Assembly: GCF_023715655.1 (NCBI RefSeq)
Contig: NZ_JAMBON010000009.1
Span: forward strand, 43,693 to 107,692
Reading direction: 5' to 3'
Length of the DNA stretch: 64,000 nt
Source of the DNA: Oceanobacillus luteolus
Lineage (GTDB): Bacteria; Bacillota; Bacilli; Bacillales; Amphibacillaceae
Part shown: piece by piece, positions 9,986 through 19,279 of the stretch
Layout of the letters: every line of letters starts with the position of its first letter
Numbering within the stretch: position 1 is the first letter of the stretch
Program-made: the position numbers and the translations under genes
The notes under the pieces: model-generated
What the model was told of the DNA's origin: nothing
Seen by the model: only the letters and a program-made list of their open reading frames with translations
Database searches by the model: none

Positions 9986-11392
9986 TTAATTCATATAAGG
10001 AGCTGGGTTTACTGGATTACCATATCCGCCTAGATGAACCTCAAAGTGAAGATGAGGACCCGTTGATTTTCCAGTATTTCCAGTTGCACCAATTACTTCG
10101 CCTTGACTTACCGCTTGTCCTGGTGAGACATCAATTCGGCTCAAGTGAGCGGATACGGTTGTATAACTTTGGCCATCTATGTAGTGGGAAATCATTATAA
10201 CATTACCAAAGCCACCCATCCAGCGTGCAGTACTAACTACTCCATCTGCAGGTGCCTTCAATGGTGTTCCCGTACCTACAGGGAAGTCGATTCCAGCGTG
10301 AAGCTTATGAACATTATCAATAGGATGGAATCTCATACCAAACGGAGAGCTTATACTGTTTCCTGCTGGGTAAATGAATATTCCATTGCCTCCACCACTT
10401 GTTCCACTAGATCCTGTGCTCGTGTCTGGTGCTGATGCAACTTTCTTGCCATCTTGATTCTGATTGGATTTCGCTTGCTCAGCTTTTCTACGTTCTGCTT
10501 CTTTCCGCTTTCTTTCTGCTTCTTCTTTAGCAAGCTGTTCCAGCTCACCAATTTTATTTTGCGCTAAAGCAATTGCTTGAGCTTTTGCTTGTTCTTCAGC
10601 TGCAAGAATTTCCTGTTCTTCTTCAATTGTCAATTTAATTTCTTCAAGTTCCTGATGCTCTTCTTCAAGTTGGGCCATTAACGTTTTTCTTTCAGATTTC
10701 TGCTCATCGAGCTGATTCTTTAAAGCAACGAGTTCTTTCTTCTGCCCTTCCAATTCTTCTTTTTTCGCAACTACAATCTTTTTCTTTTCTTCCACTTCTT
10801 TTTGGTTTTCCGCTAGTAGTTGTTTATCAGCTGCTTGTTCTTCCATAATTTTTTTATCTTGATCCATGATCGTATTTACAGCTGTTGTCCGACTAATAAA
10901 ATCTATGAAGCTTTTAGAATTGAAGATTACTTGAATCAGCTTTACTTCTCCGCCACTTTGTTGGATAGAACGGAGACGATCTTTCAGTAAAACATCACGT
11001 TTTTCTATCTTTTCCTCTAAAATTTTAATTTCTTCTTTTAATGTTTCAATCCGCTCTGATAACTCATCAATTTCTTTATTCGTTTCAGATATTTCATTCT
11101 CTTTAGTCGAAATATCACTTTGTGTTTTTGCTAATCTTTCATCAAGATCAACGATTTCTTGCTCTACTGATTTTTGTTCCTTTAGGTTTTCATCAATTTT
11201 AGATTCAGTGTCTTTTTTGTTGTTATCAAGGTTATTCTTTTCTTCTGATATCTTAGATTTCTCTGCTTCATGTTGATTAATCTTTTCTTTCAATTCCTGA
11301 ATTGATTCTGCGGAGACTGAGGTTCCTCCTGCAGTTGCTAGAGTTGTGAGTAAGAGTGTAGTCATAGTGAGGATTAAGATGGATTTCTTCAA
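9986..11392 (-). CDS. Coiled-coil M23 murein endopeptidase (EnvC/PcsB-like partner of FtsEX)
   Basis: 468 residues from a TTG at 11392, which follows GAAGGGAGA by 6 nt; the upstream ATG adds 26 residues ahead of an obvious signal peptide (KKSILILTMTTLLLTTLATA). After the signal peptide comes a long, highly charged coiled coil (about residues 30-310, rich in E/K/Q), then a Ser/Gly linker. The C-terminal LytM/M23 domain contains HAGIDFPVGTGTPLKAP, YTTVSAHLSR and GPHLHFEVHLGG, so all the zinc-binding His/Asp residues are present. Family knowledge: coiled-coil murein hydrolases such as EnvC, PcsB and CwlO are controlled by FtsEX. Its position directly downstream of ftsX supports that role here. 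B. subtilis CwlO ends in an NlpC/P60 domain instead. Confidence 0.88.
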   Translation of the reverse strand: MKKSILILTMTTLLLTTLATAGGTSVSAESIQELKEKINQHEAEKSKISEEKNNLDNNKKDTESKIDENLKEQKSVEQEIVDLDERLAKTQSDISTKENEISETNKEIDELSERIETLKEEIKILEEKIEKRDVLLKDRLRSIQQSGGEVKLIQVIFNSKSFIDFISRTTAVNTIMDQDKKIMEEQAADKQLLAENQKEVEEKKKIVVAKKEELEGQKKELVALKNQLDEQKSERKTLMAQLEEEHQELEEIKLTIEEEQEILAAEEQAKAQAIALAQNKIGELEQLAKEEAERKRKEAERRKAEQAKSNQNQDGKKVASAPDTSTGSSGTSGGGNGIFIYPAGNSISSPFGMRFHPIDNVHKLHAGIDFPVGTGTPLKAPADGVVSTARWMGGFGNVIMISHYIDGQSYTTVSAHLSRIDVSPGQAVSQGEVIGATGNTGKSTGPHLHFEVHLGGYGNPVNPAPYMN

Positions 11393-11450
11393 CTCGTATT
11401 CTCCCTTCAATAAATAAAACTTTTTCAGTGGCGTCCCACTTATGAATGAG

Positions 11451-11518
11451 TTAATCAAGACGGCGTCCATATAATTTTCACATTTTCAGAAAATATATGG
11501 ACGGCACGCTCTGATTAA
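11451..11518. repeat. Long imperfect inverted repeat between ftsX and the M23 gene
   Basis: The inner arms CGTCCATATAATTTTC (11464-11479) and GAAAATATATGGACG (11489-11503) pair with one bulge. The outer ends TTAATCA (11451-11457) and TGATTAA (11512-11518) also match. The structure spans most of the ftsX-M23 spacer and has no T-tract on either strand. Confidence 0.6.
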
Positions 11519-11544
11519 ATGACTTCTTGTATTCTAAAAATCTA

Positions 11545-12438
11545 TTACACTTTCAAGAATTTACGGACACTCATAACACTTCCCCAAACACCAATTGTGG
11601 CACCAATTAGTAAAATGATTAATGCCAAATACCAAGCAAATGGAGAGAATGGTAATAACTCGACAAAACTTATATTAATTTGACTTGCAACATTATCATA
11701 TACGTACTGGTATCCAACCAGTACTACTGTAATTGGGATGATTGATCCCAACACTCCAAGAATCAACCCCTCCACAAAAAATGGCCAACGAATGAATCCA
11801 TTGGTGGCACCGACCAGCTTTTGAATGGAGATTTCTGTACTTCTTGCAATAATTGTTATTTTTATCGTGTTTGAGATAAGGAATACAGCTGTCAACACTA
11901 GAGCTGCAATTAAAACAAGACCAACAATTCGGGCATAATTATTAAACTCGAAAAGCTTATCAACGATGTCTTGCCCAAAGTTCACATCATAAACATGGTC
12001 ATATCCCATGATCTCCTCAGCGATTCTTTCTGTATCCTGAGGATCTGCAGCTTGAACAACATAAGCGTGGTTTAAAGGATTATCTTGTTCAAACAGTTCC
12101 CAAGCTCTTCCTTCTTCTCCCATACTATTAATCAAACTTTCCAGTTCTTCGTCATTCGAGGAGAAATAAACCCTTTCTACGCCTTCAATCTGTTTAACTT
12201 TGTCGCCTAAGGCTAGTACATCATCTTTTTCTGTGGTCAAATCAACCAATACTTTAATTTCCACATCGGATTCGATATTCTTCGCAAATTCATTCAAGTT
12301 GAATACGATAGCGAGGAACACTCCAACTAGAATTAACGTTGTGGTTACGGCACCAATGGAAGCGACTGTCATCCAACCATTACGGAAGATATTTTTTGTA
12401 CCTTCCCTAAAATGCCGTGTAAATGTTCTAAACTTCAT
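11545..12438 (-). CDS. ftsX: Cell-division ABC transporter permease FtsX
   Basis: 297 residues from the ATG at 12438, preceded by GAGGTG with 9 nt spacing. This is the start that aligns with the known B. subtilis protein (MKFRTFTRHFREG). FtsX is the membrane half of FtsEX, which relays ATP hydrolysis to periplasmic or wall hydrolases. The topology is typical: TM1 near residues 25-45 (VGVFLAIVFNL), an extracellular domain (about 50-165), then three TM helices (GLVLIAALVLTAVFLI; GLILGVLGSIIPITVVLV; WYLALIILLIGATIG). The start overlaps the ftsE 3' end by 11 nt, which implies translational coupling. Confidence 0.95.
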   Translation of the reverse strand: MKFRTFTRHFREGTKNIFRNGWMTVASIGAVTTTLILVGVFLAIVFNLNEFAKNIESDVEIKVLVDLTTEKDDVLALGDKVKQIEGVERVYFSSNDEELESLINSMGEEGRAWELFEQDNPLNHAYVVQAADPQDTERIAEEIMGYDHVYDVNFGQDIVDKLFEFNNYARIVGLVLIAALVLTAVFLISNTIKITIIARSTEISIQKLVGATNGFIRWPFFVEGLILGVLGSIIPITVVLVGYQYVYDNVASQINISFVELLPFSPFAWYLALIILLIGATIGVWGSVMSVRKFLKV

Positions 12439-13114
12439 AACCGTATTCACCTCGTTGTTCATCTCTAACAATTACACCATTTTCAATAGCAATTACTCGA
12501 TTTTTAAGCGTATTAACAATGTCTTTACTATGCGTTGCCATGATGATTGTCGTTCCTCTTTCATTTATTTCTTCAAAAGTCTTCATAATTTCCCATGATG
12601 TATCTGGGTCCAAGTTTCCTGTAGGTTCATCCGCAATTACAATTCGTGGACGGTTTACGATAGCACGTGCAATGGAAACACGTTGCTGCTCTCCCCCAGA
12701 AAGCTCTGCTGGAAGGAAACGTGCTTTATTTTTTAAGCCGACTTCATCCAGTACTTCGAGTACACGTGTACGGATCGATTTAGGAGATTCTTCAATAACT
12801 TCAAGTGCATAAGCGATATTTTCATAGACTGTCAACTTCGGTAAAAGTTTAAAGTCTTGGAAAACAACACCGATATCCCTCCTTAGAAACGGAACGCGCT
12901 TTTCTTTCATCTTATCTAATTCAATATCATTAATGATGATCTTACCGCTAGTAGGCTTTTCTTCCCGGTACATGAGCTTTATAAAAGTGGATTTCCCAGC
13001 TCCACTTTGACCTACGATATACACAAATTCACCTTGTTTTATCTCAACACTAATTCCATTAAGAGCCGCGACTCCATTTGGATATGTTTTATAAACATCT
13101 TCCATTAAAATCAT
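12428..13114 (-). CDS. ftsE: Cell-division ATP-binding protein FtsE
   Basis: 228 residues. ATPase of the FtsEX complex. Walker A VGQSGAGKSTF (about residue 35), Q-loop VFQDFKLLPKLTVYENI, signature LSGGEQQRVSIARAI and Walker B IVIADEPTGNLDPDTSWE followed by the switch His (MATHSKDI) are all present. FtsE, with FtsX, controls wall hydrolysis during elongation or division. An AAGGTGA site precedes the ATG. First gene of ftsE-ftsX-M23. Confidence 0.96.
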   Translation of the reverse strand: MILMEDVYKTYPNGVAALNGISVEIKQGEFVYIVGQSGAGKSTFIKLMYREEKPTSGKIIINDIELDKMKEKRVPFLRRDIGVVFQDFKLLPKLTVYENIAYALEVIEESPKSIRTRVLEVLDEVGLKNKARFLPAELSGGEQQRVSIARAIVNRPRIVIADEPTGNLDPDTSWEIMKTFEEINERGTTIIMATHSKDIVNTLKNRVIAIENGVIVRDEQRGEYGYEV

Positions 13115-13333
13115 ATATGTATCACCTTTATAATTTTATATTTTTTTCTTCTGATTGAATGCTGCTTGAACATTAGTAGATTACTCTAGTTATTATAACA
13201 TCAATATGCGAGTTTTTTAGACATAAAATTATTACATTTATATTTCAATGATAATTTCATGTAATCTTCCTTGTTAATTAAGGGGATTATGTCGTTGGAA
13301 GGATGTTCCAATGAAAAATTTCAGCAAAATAAA

Positions 13334-13362
13334 AAGTCCAGCTCACATTGTAAGCTAGACTT
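13334..13362 (-). terminator. Terminator of cccB
   Basis: AAGTCTAGCT pairs with AGCTGGACTT on the minus strand (one mismatch) around an 8-9-nt loop, followed by TTTATTTT. It lies immediately downstream of the cytochrome gene. Confidence 0.85.
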
Positions 13363-13376
13363 ATTTCATCCATAAC

Positions 13377-13739
13377 TTATTTTTGTTCTGACAACCATGA
13401 TACTAGTGCATCAAGATCATCACCTGAAACATTTTGTGCTGGCATAGAACCTTTACCATTTACAATAATGTCTTCAATTTCTTCTGGAGAGTAGTCACTA
13501 CCAACTGATTCTAGGCTTGGTCCTGCTCCACCAGATAAATCTGCACCGTGACACATTGCACAGTTCGCTTGGTAAACTTCTTCACCAGCTGCAGTATCTA
13601 CTGCAGCGCCGTCATCCGTTGATTCTTCCGTACCTGTATCACCTGAATCAGCAGGCTCCTCTGTCGTGTCGTCTCCTCCACCACAAGCACCAAGTACAAG
13701 AACTGCTCCGAATAATACTGCTAATAACCATTTCTTCAT
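13377..13739 (-). CDS. cccB: Lipoprotein cytochrome c-551 (CccB)
   Basis: 120 residues starting MKKWLLAVLFGAVLVLGACGGG. The lipobox LGAC shows lipid attachment to the outer face of the membrane. A Thr/Glu/Asp-rich linker follows, then a class I cytochrome c domain with the haem motif CAMCH (about residue 60) and a distal Met in KGSMPAQN. Small membrane-anchored cytochromes c of this type pass electrons in the respiratory chain. The ATG at 13739 has GGGGGA upstream; the earlier in-frame ATG has no SD. The position between ftsE and prfB matches B. subtilis. Confidence 0.93.
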   Translation of the reverse strand: MKKWLLAVLFGAVLVLGACGGGDDTTEEPADSGDTGTEESTDDGAAVDTAAGEEVYQANCAMCHGADLSGGAGPSLESVGSDYSPEEIEDIIVNGKGSMPAQNVSGDDLDALVSWLSEQK

Positions 13740-13894
13740 GCAAAAATCCCCCATTCCAATTGAGTAATTTGAACATCAATAATATTATATCCTAATTACT
13801 CTAATATAAAACACAGATAACGACATAGTATGTGAACAATTACCAACAAATTCCTGACTATGCGAGTATTGGAAGGATACAATATTTTTTTATT

Positions 13895-14996
13895 TTATTG
13901 CATTTGCGAACGTAAATAAGCATCGATGAAGACGTCAATTCCACCGTCCATGACCGCTTGGGTATTACCTACCTCTTCATTCGTCCGATGATCTTTCACC
14001 ATCGAATAAGGGTGGAAAACATATGAACGGATTTGACTTCCCCAACCAATTTCCTTTTGTTCACCGCGTAGTTTCGCTAATTCTTGCTCCTGTTTCTCTA
14101 CTTCCAGTTGATAGAGCTTCGACTTCAGCATTTTCATTGCAGATTCACGGTTCTTGATTTGCGAGCGTTCGTTTTGACACGTTACGACAATATTTGTTGG
14201 TAAATGAGTCAGTCGTACTGCTGAGTCCGTTTTGTTGACATGCTGACCACCAGCACCACTCGCACGGTACGTATCGATTTTTATATCTTCATCACGCACT
14301 TCTATTTCCACATCTTCATCCATTTCTGGAGTTACATCACATGATACAAAAGATGTATGACGTCTTCCTGATGAATCAAATGGTGATATACGAACGAGAC
14401 GATGTACACCTTTTTCTGTTTTCAAATATCCATAAGCATTATGACCTTTAATTAACAGGGTGACACTTTTTACTCCGGCTTCATCACCTGGTTGATAGTC
14501 CAATGTTTCAAGTTGAAAACCTTTTTGTTCAGCCCACCGCTGATACATTCTTAAAAGCATTTCTGCAAAATCTTGTGATTCCGTCCCTCCTGCACCAGGA
14601 TGGAGCTCAAGAATCGCATTTTTAGCATCATAAGGTTCACTCAAAAGCATTTCAAGTTCAAAGTCACTGATCTTCACTAAGAATTCTTCAAGTTGATCAT
14701 TTAAATCTTTGAACAATTCTTCATCTGCTTCTTCTTTAACTAACTCATAGGAAACCTCTAAGTCCTCCAAGGTTTCTTCTATATTCTCCAGTGATTCGAC
14801 TTGGTGCTTCAGTCCATTTGACTCGTTGATAACTTTTTGTGCGCTCTGCTGATCATCCCAGAAAGTTGGGTTAGCCATCTCTTGCTCTAATTCGTTAATC
14901 CGCGCCCGCTTATTATCTAAGTCAAAGAGACCCCCTAAAGTCTTCAACACGTGAAGTTATTTTGTCTAATTCATTTCTGATTTCTGCTAAATCCAT
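13895..14996 (-). CDS. prfB: Peptide chain release factor 2 with programmed +1 frameshift
   Basis: RF2 terminates translation at UGA and UAA. Translation begins at the ATG at 14996 (GAGGTG 7 nt upstream) and reads 24 codons to an in-frame TGA at 14924-14922. At CTT TGA C the ribosome must slip +1, omitting the T at 14924 and continuing from GAC at 14923. The true CDS is therefore two segments, 14996-14925 and 14923-13895, giving 366 residues. The internal SD-like AGGGGG is at 14936-14931. The GGQ catalytic motif ([15 protein letters not shown]) and the SPF stop-recognition motif (RISPFDSSG) are present. It follows secA, as in B. subtilis. Confidence 0.97.
14921..14940 (-). promoter_or_regulatory. 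prfB autoregulatory frameshift site
   Basis: The minus strand reads CTTTAGGGGGTCTCTTTGAC. An AGGGGG internal Shine-Dalgarno is followed by the CTT slippery codon and the in-frame stop TGA with a 3' C. This is the canonical RF2 recoding site, through which low RF2 raises its own synthesis. Confidence 0.96.
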
Positions 14997-15045
14997 CATA
15001 CATCACCTCATAAAAATTTGAATGATAAAAACTGTTTAATAGCAC

Positions 15046-15174
15046 AAAAGCGGAAGCGCCCTTAAGCGATTTACGGTTAGACTGTTTCACAGGGATAAGA
15101 AATCACGGTGAATATGACCGTGGCTTACTTACCACTGATGAATTCCAGAAATTCCGATATTCGCTTGGGCGCGG
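15046..15174. repeat. Structured repeat-like element in the secA-prfB spacer
   Basis: About 125 bp with matching ends: GCGCCCTTAAGCGA (15056-15069) against TCGCTTGGGCGC (15161-15172), complementary apart from a 2-nt gap. An inner hairpin CACGGT/ACCGTG lies at 15104-15122. Composition is G+C-richer than the flanks. It resembles the short imperfect-palindrome repeats beginning AAGCGGAAGCGCC that occur between genes in Bacillaceae. No coding frame is present. Confidence 0.5.
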
Positions 15175-15256
15175 ATTGACATGTGAATTAGTAGAATTTT
15201 AAGCCACAGTCAGAAACTTATATACGCTATTGTCTTTAGGCTATTCTGTTAACCTT

Positions 15257-17776
15257 CTATTGAATCTTACCATGACAGTTTTTATATTTTTTACCACTGC
15301 CGCATGGGCATGGATCGTTACGTCCAACTCGGTTGTCTTTGACGATTGGTTTACGGACTTTTTTCTTACCATCTTGCCCACCATGTGCTGCAGTTGTGTC
15401 CTTCACTACTTCTTGTCGTTGCAAATTATCACGAATCTGAGCTTTCATTACAAACTTCGCAACTTCGTCTTCAATCGACTGGACCATAGCTTCAAACATT
15501 TGGAATCCTTCCATTTGATACTCGCGCAATGGGTCTGTTTGCCCATAAGCACGAAGATAGATCCCCTGACGCAACTGCTCCATTTGGTCGATATGATCCA
15601 TCCATTTGGAATCAACCGTACGTAAAAGAATGACCTTTTCAAACTCTTGGAATTGTTCAGGTTCCAATTCTTCCCGTTTGGTGTCGTATGCTTTCTGAAC
15701 CTTCTCCATAATGAGATCTATCATCTCTTCCGGATCTTTGCCCTTCAAGTCATTAACTTCAATATCTTCCTTATTGAGTAAATTCGCATGAACATGTTCG
15801 ATAATCGCTTCTAAATTCCAAAGTTCTTCATCGTCGTCCTGTGTATGAGAACCAACTACCCGCTCCACAGACGAACGAATCATGTTCATGATGATTTCAG
15901 TTAAACCATCTTTTGAGTCAATTACTTCGAAACGTTGTTTGTAGATGATTTCACGTTGTTCTCGAAGAACATCATCATAAGCAAGGATTGTTTTACGAGC
16001 ATCAAAGTTATTTCCTTCCACACGCTTCTGTGCGGATTCAACTGCTTTTGAAATCATTTTACTTTCTAATGGCTGATCATCTTCCATTCCAAAGCGGTCC
16101 ATCATGTTCCGTAGATTATCGGACCCGAAACGACGCATCAATTCATCTTCCATTGAAAGATAGAACTGAGTGACCCCTGGATCACCCTGACGGCCGGAAC
16201 GACCTCGCAGCTGGTTATCAATACGACGGGACTCATGTCGCTCTGTCCCAATAACAGCAAGTCCCCCAAGTTCAAGAACACCTTCTCCAAGCTTGATGTC
16301 TGTCCCACGACCTGCCATATTAGTAGCAATTGTCACAGAACCTTTTTGCCCGGCATTTTCAATGATTTCCGCTTCTCTGTAATGGTTTTTCGCATTTAAG
16401 ACTTCGTGACGAATACCAGCCTTTTTGAGCATTTTCGATATCAGTTCGGAAGTTTCTACGGCTACTGTACCTACAAGAACTGGTTGGCCCGCTTGGTTAC
16501 GTTCTTTAATTTCTTCCACTACGGCACGGAACTTTGCTTCCATCGATTTGTAAATCAAATCTGGGCGGTCATCACGGATAATCGGTTTATTCGTAGGAAT
16601 TACGATTACATCCATGTTATATATGTTACGGAATTCTTCTTCCTCTGTTTTTGCTGTACCTGTCATTCCAGATAATTTATTATACATCCGGAAATAGTTC
16701 TGGAAGGTAATAGAAGCAAGTGTCATACTTTCATTTTGAATTTGCAGACCTTCTTTTGCTTCAATTGCCTGGTGAAGCCCATCACTGTAACGGCGGCCTT
16801 TCATTTTCCGTCCGGTGAATTGGTCAATAATAACAACTTGTCCTTCCTCTACCATGTAGTCATCATCACGGTGCATAGCTACATGGGCTTTTAATGCTTG
16901 GTTAATATGATGAGTTAAAGAAACATGATCAAGATCGAATAAGTTCTCGATATTAAAGTATTTTTCGGCTTTGTTGATCCCTTCTTCTGTAAGCTGTACA
17001 CCTTTTGTCTTCTCATCGTACGTATAATCACTTTCTTTATTCAGCGTCATAACAAAACCATTCGCCTGTGTATAAAGCGATGCAGATTTTTTTGCTGAGC
17101 CGGAAATGATCAATGGGGTCCTCGCTTCGTCAATCAGAATCGAGTCAACCTCGTCAATGATTGCAAAATTCAAGTTACGTTGCACCATTTGTTCTTTGTA
17201 TAGGACCATATTATCTCTCAAATAGTCAAAGCCAAACTCATTGTTCGTTCCATAAGTTATATCTCGTTGGTACGCCTCACGTTTTTGTTCCTTTGTCATA
17301 CTGTTAATATTTAAACCAACAGTTAAACCAAGGAATTCATAAAGCTCTCCCATTTCACGTGAATCACGTTCTGCCAAATATTCGTTTACGGTAATGACAT
17401 GTACACCCTTACCTTCTAACGCATTCAGATAAGCAGGCATAGTGGAAGCGAGGGTTTTACCTTCCCCTGTCTTCATTTCAGCGATATTTCCACCATGCAA
17501 GGCTGTTGCACCCATCAGCTGAGAGCGGAAAGGACGCATACCTAAAACACGTCTTGACGCTTCTCGGACAACCGCATAAGCTTCGACAAGAAGGTCATCC
17601 AATGATTCACCATTTGCTATTCTATCTTTAAACTCATTTGTTTTGTTCTTTAAATCGTTATCTGATAGCTTTTCCACCTCTGGCTCAAGAGCTTCGATTT
17701 CATTCACTGTTTTCTCTATACGTTTAAGTTGTTTTTTATTACCATCACCAAAAATCCTAGTTAACAATCCTGCCAT
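15257..17776 (-). CDS. secA: Preprotein translocase ATPase SecA
   Basis: 839 residues. Motor of the Sec pathway, pushing unfolded proteins through SecYEG. Walker A is [11 protein letters not shown] (about residue 100) and the DEAD-like Walker B is [13 protein letters not shown]. Helicase-type motif [10 protein letters not shown] and [13 protein letters not shown] are in NBD2. The C-terminal zinc SEC-C tail ([18 protein letters not shown]) binds SecB/ribosomes. Near-identical length to B. subtilis SecA. Followed by prfB after a spacer containing a repeat-like element. Confidence 0.98.
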   Translation of the reverse strand: MAGLLTRIFGDGNKKQLKRIEKTVNEIEALEPEVEKLSDNDLKNKTNEFKDRIANGESLDDLLVEAYAVVREASRRVLGMRPFRSQLMGATALHGGNIAEMKTGEGKTLASTMPAYLNALEGKGVHVITVNEYLAERDSREMGELYEFLGLTVGLNINSMTKEQKREAYQRDITYGTNNEFGFDYLRDNMVLYKEQMVQRNLNFAIIDEVDSILIDEARTPLIISGSAKKSASLYTQANGFVMTLNKESDYTYDEKTKGVQLTEEGINKAEKYFNIENLFDLDHVSLTHHINQALKAHVAMHRDDDYMVEEGQVVIIDQFTGRKMKGRRYSDGLHQAIEAKEGLQIQNESMTLASITFQNYFRMYNKLSGMTGTAKTEEEEFRNIYNMDVIVIPTNKPIIRDDRPDLIYKSMEAKFRAVVEEIKERNQAGQPVLVGTVAVETSELISKMLKKAGIRHEVLNAKNHYREAEIIENAGQKGSVTIATNMAGRGTDIKLGEGVLELGGLAVIGTERHESRRIDNQLRGRSGRQGDPGVTQFYLSMEDELMRRFGSDNLRNMMDRFGMEDDQPLESKMISKAVESAQKRVEGNNFDARKTILAYDDVLREQREIIYKQRFEVIDSKDGLTEIIMNMIRSSVERVVGSHTQDDDEELWNLEAIIEHVHANLLNKEDIEVNDLKGKDPEEMIDLIMEKVQKAYDTKREELEPEQFQEFEKVILLRTVDSKWMDHIDQMEQLRQGIYLRAYGQTDPLREYQMEGFQMFEAMVQSIEDEVAKFVMKAQIRDNLQRQEVVKDTTAAHGGQDGKKKVRKPIVKDNRVGRNDPCPCGSGKKYKNCHGKIQ

Positions 17777-18097
17777 TTATATACGCTCCTCAATATAATC
17801 AATGCCTTTATAAACAATAATAACACTATCCAATTGTTGATGACAACCTAAACAAAGGCCGATATCGTAATTCCCTCAAGCATTCAAACAAGTTTGCATC
17901 CCAACATTTATCCTCGAATGGAAGAACAAAAAGAATAATCCGTTCATCTTAATGTAAATCATATGGAGAGGAATACACGCCCTACCTTCTCTAAAGGAAA
18001 AGCGTGATACTTCCATCAAAGATAGAAGCACCACGCTATTATAATAATTAACCTATCGAGTGATCTCTCGATAACTTGTTCATATTAACCAGATAGA
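17777..18097. other. hpf-secA intergenic region
   Basis: 321 bp without a gene. It holds the hpf terminator (18001-18037), a short hairpin TATCGAG/CTCGATA near 18054-18072, and the upstream region of secA. No convincing SigA promoter for secA could be picked out. Confidence 0.6.
18001..18037 (-). terminator. Terminator of hpf
   Basis: A 17-bp stem with three G·T wobbles (minus strand AGCGTGGTGCTTCTATC, 18037-18021, with GATGGAAGTATCACGCT, 18017-18001) and an AAA-complement loop. It is followed by TTTTCCTTT. Confidence 0.9.
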
Positions 18098-18652
18098 TCA
18101 GGCATGCGGCTCGATTAAACCGTATTTGCCATCATTTCGGCGATACACTACATTCGTATCACCTGATTCATCATTAGTAAAGACAAAGAAGGAGTGACCT
18201 AGCATATCCATTTGAAGTATCGCTTCCTGAGAGTCCATTGGCTTTAGATTAAAACGTTTTGTCCGTACAATTTCAAATTCATTGGAGTCATCATATTCTT
18301 CATTTTGAATTTCTTTCTCCATTTCTGCAAACACATGCTTTGGAGCACCATTTTGACGTGTTTTACGATTGATCTTCGTTTTATATTTACGGATTTGTCG
18401 TTCTAGTTTGTCCACTACCAAGTCCACAGCTGCGTATAAATCATCATGTGTAACTTCACCTCTTAGAAGCAGGTTAGTCATAGGAATTGTTACTTCAATG
18501 CGCTGCTCATCATTATAGACACTTAAATTTACATGAACATCGGTTGATGGAGTTGTTTCAAAGTACCGTTCGAGCTTGCTGATCTTCTTTTCTACATACT
18601 CTTTGATCGCTCCAGTAACCTCAATATTCTCACCACGAATGTTAAATCTCAT
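18098..18652 (-). CDS. hpf: Long-form ribosome hibernation promoting factor
   Basis: 184 residues. The N-terminal S30AE domain (MRFNIRGENIEVTGAIKEY... KISKLERYF) binds the 30S decoding region. The linker and C-terminal domain (about residues 125-184, IVRTKRFNLKPMDSQEAILQMDMLGHSFFVF) drive dimerisation of 70S into 100S ribosomes in stationary phase. This is the B. subtilis YvyD/Hpf type. AGGAGG precedes the ATG. A SigB-like promoter lies upstream, in line with the stress and stationary control known for B. subtilis hpf. Monocistronic. Confidence 0.96.
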   Translation of the reverse strand: MRFNIRGENIEVTGAIKEYVEKKISKLERYFETTPSTDVHVNLSVYNDEQRIEVTIPMTNLLLRGEVTHDDLYAAVDLVVDKLERQIRKYKTKINRKTRQNGAPKHVFAEMEKEIQNEEYDDSNEFEIVRTKRFNLKPMDSQEAILQMDMLGHSFFVFTNDESGDTNVVYRRNDGKYGLIEPHA

Positions 18653-18694
18653 AAAAGTGTCCTCCTTTATTCTTTATATATATATTATACTACT

Positions 18695-18720
18695 TTCCCC
18701 GCAACTTTACCTCCCGAAAC
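18695..18720 (-). promoter_or_regulatory. SigB-type promoter for hpf
   Basis: Minus strand GTTTCG (18720-18715), 14-nt spacer, GGGGAA (18700-18695). The SigB consensus is GTTTaa-N12-15-GGGwAw. It sits about 43 nt upstream of the hpf ATG. B. subtilis hpf is known to be SigB-dependent. Confidence 0.55.
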
Positions 18721-18890
18721 GTTAAGAAAAAGTAAAGGCTTTCAAAAGAGACCACCGAAAACCTTGACATGACAAGCTTTAAAGAGTTTACAATATATTA
18801 ATAAATTTTCTATTGTCTAATAAAATTTTGTCGATTTATAATCTTTTACATCGATACGACGCTGTTTATGCGATTTCCCAGGCAATATAA

Positions 18891-18917
18891 AAACAGTGTG
18901 CCGTCAGCACACTGTTT
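18891..18917 (-). terminator. Terminator of the flaG-fliDST operon
   Basis: Perfect AAACAGTGTGC/GCACACTGTTT stem (18891-18901 with 18907-18917) with a 5-nt loop and a T-rich tail (TTTTTATA on the minus strand). Confidence 0.9.
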
Positions 18918-18922
18918 ATAAA

Positions 18923-19279
18923 TCATTTCTTTTTATCCAGGAAAGAGCCATCTGAAGAGGATACATTCTTATATGGATTTATATAAGATTGTTGAGTCTT
19001 CTTCTGTTTTTTCATTCGTTTCATCTCAAGCTTCAAATCTGAGAATATATGTTGCATCTTCGCTTGAATGTCAACGTTCATTCGAAAAATCCTCTCTCCT
19101 AAATGCTTTTCTTCATCCGTATACGGAGGGGAAATATGCTCCATATATTTCCCACGTTCTTCGATCAGCTCATTTAGTTGTTCAATGACAACTTCGCGTT
19201 CACCAGAAGATATCGGGTCCTCCAGCAGCTTCTGTAACTGTAGGGTAAGTTCGTGAACCTTTTTCAAATCATCTATCAT
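18923..19279 (-). CDS. fliT: Flagellar chaperone FliT
   Basis: 118 residues, mostly charged helices, with the ending NPYKNVSSSDGSFLDKKK that is typical of Bacillus FliT. FliT chaperones the filament cap protein FliD before export. The ATG overlaps the fliS stop (ATGA), so translation is coupled. The position after fliD-fliS supports the assignment, because FliT proteins vary greatly in sequence. Confidence 0.85.
   Translation of the reverse strand: MIDDLKKVHELTLQLQKLLEDPISSGEREVVIEQLNELIEERGKYMEHISPPYTDEEKHLGERIFRMNVDIQAKMQHIFSDLKLEMKRMKKQKKTQQSYINPYKNVSSSDGSFLDKKK

Noticed and set aside
11392..11470. Longer ATG start for the M23 peptidase (494 aa)
   Set aside because: It runs through the palindrome, lacks an SD and would bury the signal peptide 26 residues in; the TTG at 11392 has a good SD.
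17871..17878. Plus-strand GCCGATAT upstream of secA
   Set aside because: Perfect SigD -10 by chance in GGCCGATATCG, but it points away from secA toward the hpf terminator, with no gene to drive and no TAAA at the right distance.
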